A stretch of DNA of 7,535 nucleotides. Origin: Sulfurovum sp. (GTDB lineage Bacteria; Campylobacterota; Campylobacteria; Campylobacterales; Sulfurovaceae). Below the pieces are notes generated by a model, which was not told the origin of the DNA, ran no database searches, and saw only the letters and a list, made by a program, of their open reading frames with translations. Positions within the stretch are counted from its first letter, which is position 1. Every line of letters begins with the position of its first letter. The stretch spans positions 1 to 7,535 of the forward strand of contig DQVY01000146.1 in NCBI GenBank assembly GCA_015661535.1, given 5' to 3'. Positions 4,839 to 7,535 of this stretch are shown in pieces. The position numbers and the translations under genes were made by a program.

Positions 4839-7535
4839 ATGAAAAATATAAACTTAATTTTCAATAAACTACTCTTTCCTTTGGTCTTAACTCTCCAAAT
4901 ATTATGGTCGCATAGCAGATATATTAAGAAATCCATTGTGCTACTCTTTATTATATTTCCAATCTATACTTTTGCAGCCGCAGAAGATGATAGCTTTACA
5001 ACATCATACAACACAGTAATTACAGAAAATGTTCTTACAAATGATACAGGTACAGATAAGTATGTAGAGTCCTATACTCTACCTACTTGTGGTACAATTG
5101 ATATTTTTTATTCTAATGGTCAATTTACCTATGATCCCGGTACCTGTACGGGTAATATTACATTCACCTATACTATGCAATATTTTGTACGAAGAGGGCC
5201 TTGGGGCCGCTATGTTACTGATACGGCTACTGTTACCATTACGATTGAAAACAGTGGTGGAGGTGGTACAACACCTGTAGATGAAAACCAATGTAGCACA
5301 GGTACAACAACCGATTACCGTGAATTTTGTCTTCGTAAAAAGATCACTGCACCGGGTAATATAGTGACCATTGGGAATACTATTCTGGTTGCACCCGATA
5401 CAGGGAACGGGGCAAGTACAAATGTCAACGTATGTTCCACCTATACAAATGGTACATTTATTTCTGATGCAACCAGTACAAATAACGACTACTATCTTTG
5501 TGAATACTATGCGGATGGAACAAATCCTTCAACCAGTGCAACGGTAAGCAGTGGGACAAGCACTTCACATATACCTGACCCTACAAACAGTACCTTAAGA
5601 TGGGCTGGGCTGTATTGGCAGGCACTTGTAGATGACTCAGAAAATATGACTGGTATGCAAATTAGAATTAAAAATGGGAATGATGCTTATGTGACCATAG
5701 GGTATGACAACCTTGATTATGGTAGGAAATACGGTAATGGAGAATATAATTATGCCGCATTTAAAGATGTTACTTCCATACTACAAGACAACAACTGGCT
5801 CACGGGAGAATTTACCGTAGCTGACATTCCTATATATGAAGGAAAATATGGTGGGTTAGGTACCTATGGAGCATGGACACTGGTTCTTGTGTATGAAAAT
5901 ACCAATGAAAAGCTCAGAAACTTTACTATTTTTGATGGATGGCAGGTCATTGATGGTAACAATGATACTAATATTGGTATCAGTGGTTTTTACACCTCTA
6001 AACAGCGCCCTATCTCCTCTTCTGCCTCTATCTTTGTGGCAGAGGGCGACAAACGCATTACAGGAGATAAACTCTTCGCTAAACCCTCACTCAAAACTAA
6101 TGAAACCCAGCTAACATACGACACTTCAGGGGACAAACAAGCGGTCTGGTCTGCCATTAAACCAGATTATACGCGTACACCAAACCCAATCAACAACCAA
6201 GGGATCGATATTCAAACCTTTCATCTAGGCTCTGAAAACCAAGGCTATGATATACTTGAACCCCAAGAGAGTGCCATTAACTTTAGATTTACAACAGATG
6301 GAGATGTCTATTGGCCATCTATGATCGCCTTCAATTCAGAACTTTATGCGCCAAAACTATGTTATGACTATGCCTATAGCCAAAATGGTATTTATTTTAC
6401 AGAAGATAATAATGGATCTATCGATCCAAGAATTATTGGATCAGGCCTAAATACCAGTGAAGACATCAAAGTAGAAATTTTTATTCGTAATGATGAAGAA
6501 TCCGATACTGATGCTACCGATATGGTGGTACACATAACCGATGTAAATGCTACACAAGCGACCTATGTGGACAATAGTACCTATGTTACCCTTCCTGGTC
6601 AAGTAACACCGCAATTAGCAAGCGGGTCACCTTTACAGAACATTGAGATTGGTACAGTAGGAGGGAAAGAATACTTCTATATCGACTATCTCTTAGACCC
6701 TTTGACAAGTAGTATAAATATGCCGCTCACTATCACACTGGAATATACACTAACCCTCTCCGATGCGAGTGGTAATCCTGTCAACATTGACTACAATACA
6801 ACAATAAATAACGGTATACCGCTATGTACTACAAACAATTTTGCGTATTACCCTAATTATGATATTTTTAATGTTGAAAACAGTATCTTAGGTAGCAACC
6901 CAAATGCACCACTTTATAATTTACCTACGCAAACAGCAAACAGAGTAGGTGATTTTAAAGTGACGTCATACCAACCATCTCCTAATTATCATGTGAGAAA
7001 TGCTGTTATGACAACCGTGGCCGTAGAACTTATTGATGCAAACAAGTACCATGATATTAAAGCATCTTGTACTGAACCAGATAGTGCATTGACCCCCCGT
7101 ATTTGGGTTACACTAGGAAATCAAGATGGGAATCAATCGCAAGTTGAATTTGATCAAGCAGTCATTCAAAATGCAATCAATAACAATCTGGTATCTGACA
7201 GTATTCTCAATCAAGCAAATCCTATTGGCCAAGCGGAAGACTATTTTGCATTTGTTCGGGAAAACACTGCCTTCAGACTTACCTATAACCAGGTGGGAGA
7301 AGGTGAGTTAATACAACTAACTCCAGGAACATGTCAAGGTCAGCAAGTAGCACCTTGTTTTGAAGTTCAAAATTTTCCAGATTTTGGAACACTTGATATT
7401 GGTGCAGGAATAGGGAATTGTGTCCAAGATATAGATGGTAATCCAAACAGTAGAGATAAAATTCCACAATATTGTGGAAATGCAGGTGCAAGGGGTCTGG
7501 ACAGTGTGGAATTGGCACAATGTATGGAATGTATA
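4839..7535 (+). CDS. Large secreted, multi-domain surface protein (probable adhesin-like), 3' partial
   Basis: The frame is open from the ATG to the right edge, giving 899 residues with no stop. The N-terminus has two hydrophobic segments (about 11-23 and 33-45) separated by SHSRYIKK. The second ends in TFAAAED, a good signal-peptidase site near residues 46-48, so this looks like an unusually long signal sequence. Residues about 49-137 (AEDDSFTT..., ENVLTND, then GQFTYDP) resemble a bacterial Ig/cadherin-like repeat of the Big_9/VCBS type, followed by a SGGGGTTPV linker. Residues about 250-375 carry RWAGLYWQ (from R254), GAWTLVLVYEN (344-354) and NFTIFDGWQVI (361-371), a beta-sandwich module I associate with DUF11-containing surface proteins. 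Residues about 542-645 look like a DUF11-type domain. The mature part has 15 cysteines. The C-terminus is missing, so the export or anchoring route is unknown. Upstream c-di-GMP control suggests a role in attachment or biofilm; that is inference. Confidence 0.88.
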   Translation, partial: MKNINLIFNKLLFPLVLTLQILWSHSRYIKKSIVLLFIIFPIYTFAAAEDDSFTTSYNTVITENVLTNDTGTDKYVESYTLPTCGTIDIFYSNGQFTYDPGTCTGNITFTYTMQYFVRRGPWGRYVTDTATVTITIENSGGGGTTPVDENQCSTGTTTDYREFCLRKKITAPGNIVTIGNTILVAPDTGNGASTNVNVCSTYTNGTFISDATSTNNDYYLCEYYADGTNPSTSATVSSGTSTSHIPDPTNSTLRWAGLYWQALVDDSENMTGMQIRIKNGNDAYVTIGYDNLDYGRKYGNGEYNYAAFKDVTSILQDNNWLTGEFTVADIPIYEGKYGGLGTYGAWTLVLVYENTNEKLRNFTIFDGWQVIDGNNDTNIGISGFYTSKQRPISSSASIFVAEGDKRITGDKLFAKPSLKTNETQLTYDTSGDKQAVWSAIKPDYTRTPNPINNQGIDIQTFHLGSENQGYDILEPQESAINFRFTTDGDVYWPSMIAFNSELYAPKLCYDYAYSQNGIYFTEDNNGSIDPRIIGSGLNTSEDIKVEIFIRNDEESDTDATDMVVHITDVNATQATYVDNSTYVTLPGQVTPQLASGSPLQNIEIGTVGGKEYFYIDYLLDPLTSSINMPLTITLEYTLTLSDASGNPVNIDYNTTINNGIPLCTTNNFAYYPNYDIFNVENSILGSNPNAPLYNLPTQTANRVGDFKVTSYQPSPNYHVRNAVMTTVAVELIDANKYHDIKASCTEPDSALTPRIWVTLGNQDGNQSQVEFDQAVIQNAINNNLVSDSILNQANPIGQAEDYFAFVRENTAFRLTYNQVGEGELIQLTPGTCQGQQVAPCFEVQNFPDFGTLDIGAGIGNCVQDIDGNPNSRDKIPQYCGNAGARGLDSVELAQCMECI

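Noticed and set aside
5079..7520. Short open frames on both strands inside the surface-protein gene
   Set aside because: One continuous frame from 4839 to the edge explains the region, with a signal peptide and domain-like sequence. The others are shadows.

Overview
This AT-rich window looks chromosomal, from a free-living member of the Campylobacterota (epsilonproteobacteria), most like Sulfurovum or Sulfurimonas relatives. The reasons are a Lon protease whose N-terminus matches the epsilonproteobacterial form, a bamD-type lipoprotein gene directly upstream of lon, and a hybrid-kinase/CheY pair. The genus is an inference from memory, not a database result.

Layout. Positions 1-733 (+) hold the end of a large protein, probably a hybrid sensor kinase, finishing in a degenerate receiver domain. 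It is followed and probably translationally coupled to an intact stand-alone CheY-like response regulator. Positions 730-813 hold eight perfect copies of a 7-bp repeat and a hairpin between converging genes. Positions 825-4044 (-) hold bamD and then lon, separated by a nested REP-like palindrome. Positions 4045-4295 are a divergent intergenic region with an inverted repeat. Positions 4296-4472 (+) encode a 58-residue zinc-ribbon protein. Positions 4473-4838 have no gene but are dense in signals: a second, unrelated REP/BIME-like inverted pair, a putative promoter, a c-di-GMP-I (GEMM-I) riboswitch and a probable translational expression platform. From 4839 to the right edge (+) runs the first 899 codons of a large secreted surface protein, still open at the end of the window.

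The most interesting unit is the riboswitch plus surface-protein gene. The aptamer shows the GNRA-capped P2 stem, the conserved GGAC-GGAAAGCC junction and the GGGTTACC 3' strand. It carries a compensatory swap of a core base pair, which argues for a functional RNA. Downstream, CACCCTTGT (4778-4786) can pair with the ribosome binding site region ACAAAGGTG (4825-4833), which suggests that c-di-GMP controls translation of the exported protein. That would fit a switch between motile and attached life. The sign of control (ON or OFF) cannot be settled from sequence alone.

The bamD-lon pair covers envelope protein assembly and protein quality control. The left-hand pair is signal transduction with unknown input. 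Nothing in the window shows that these modules are functionally connected.
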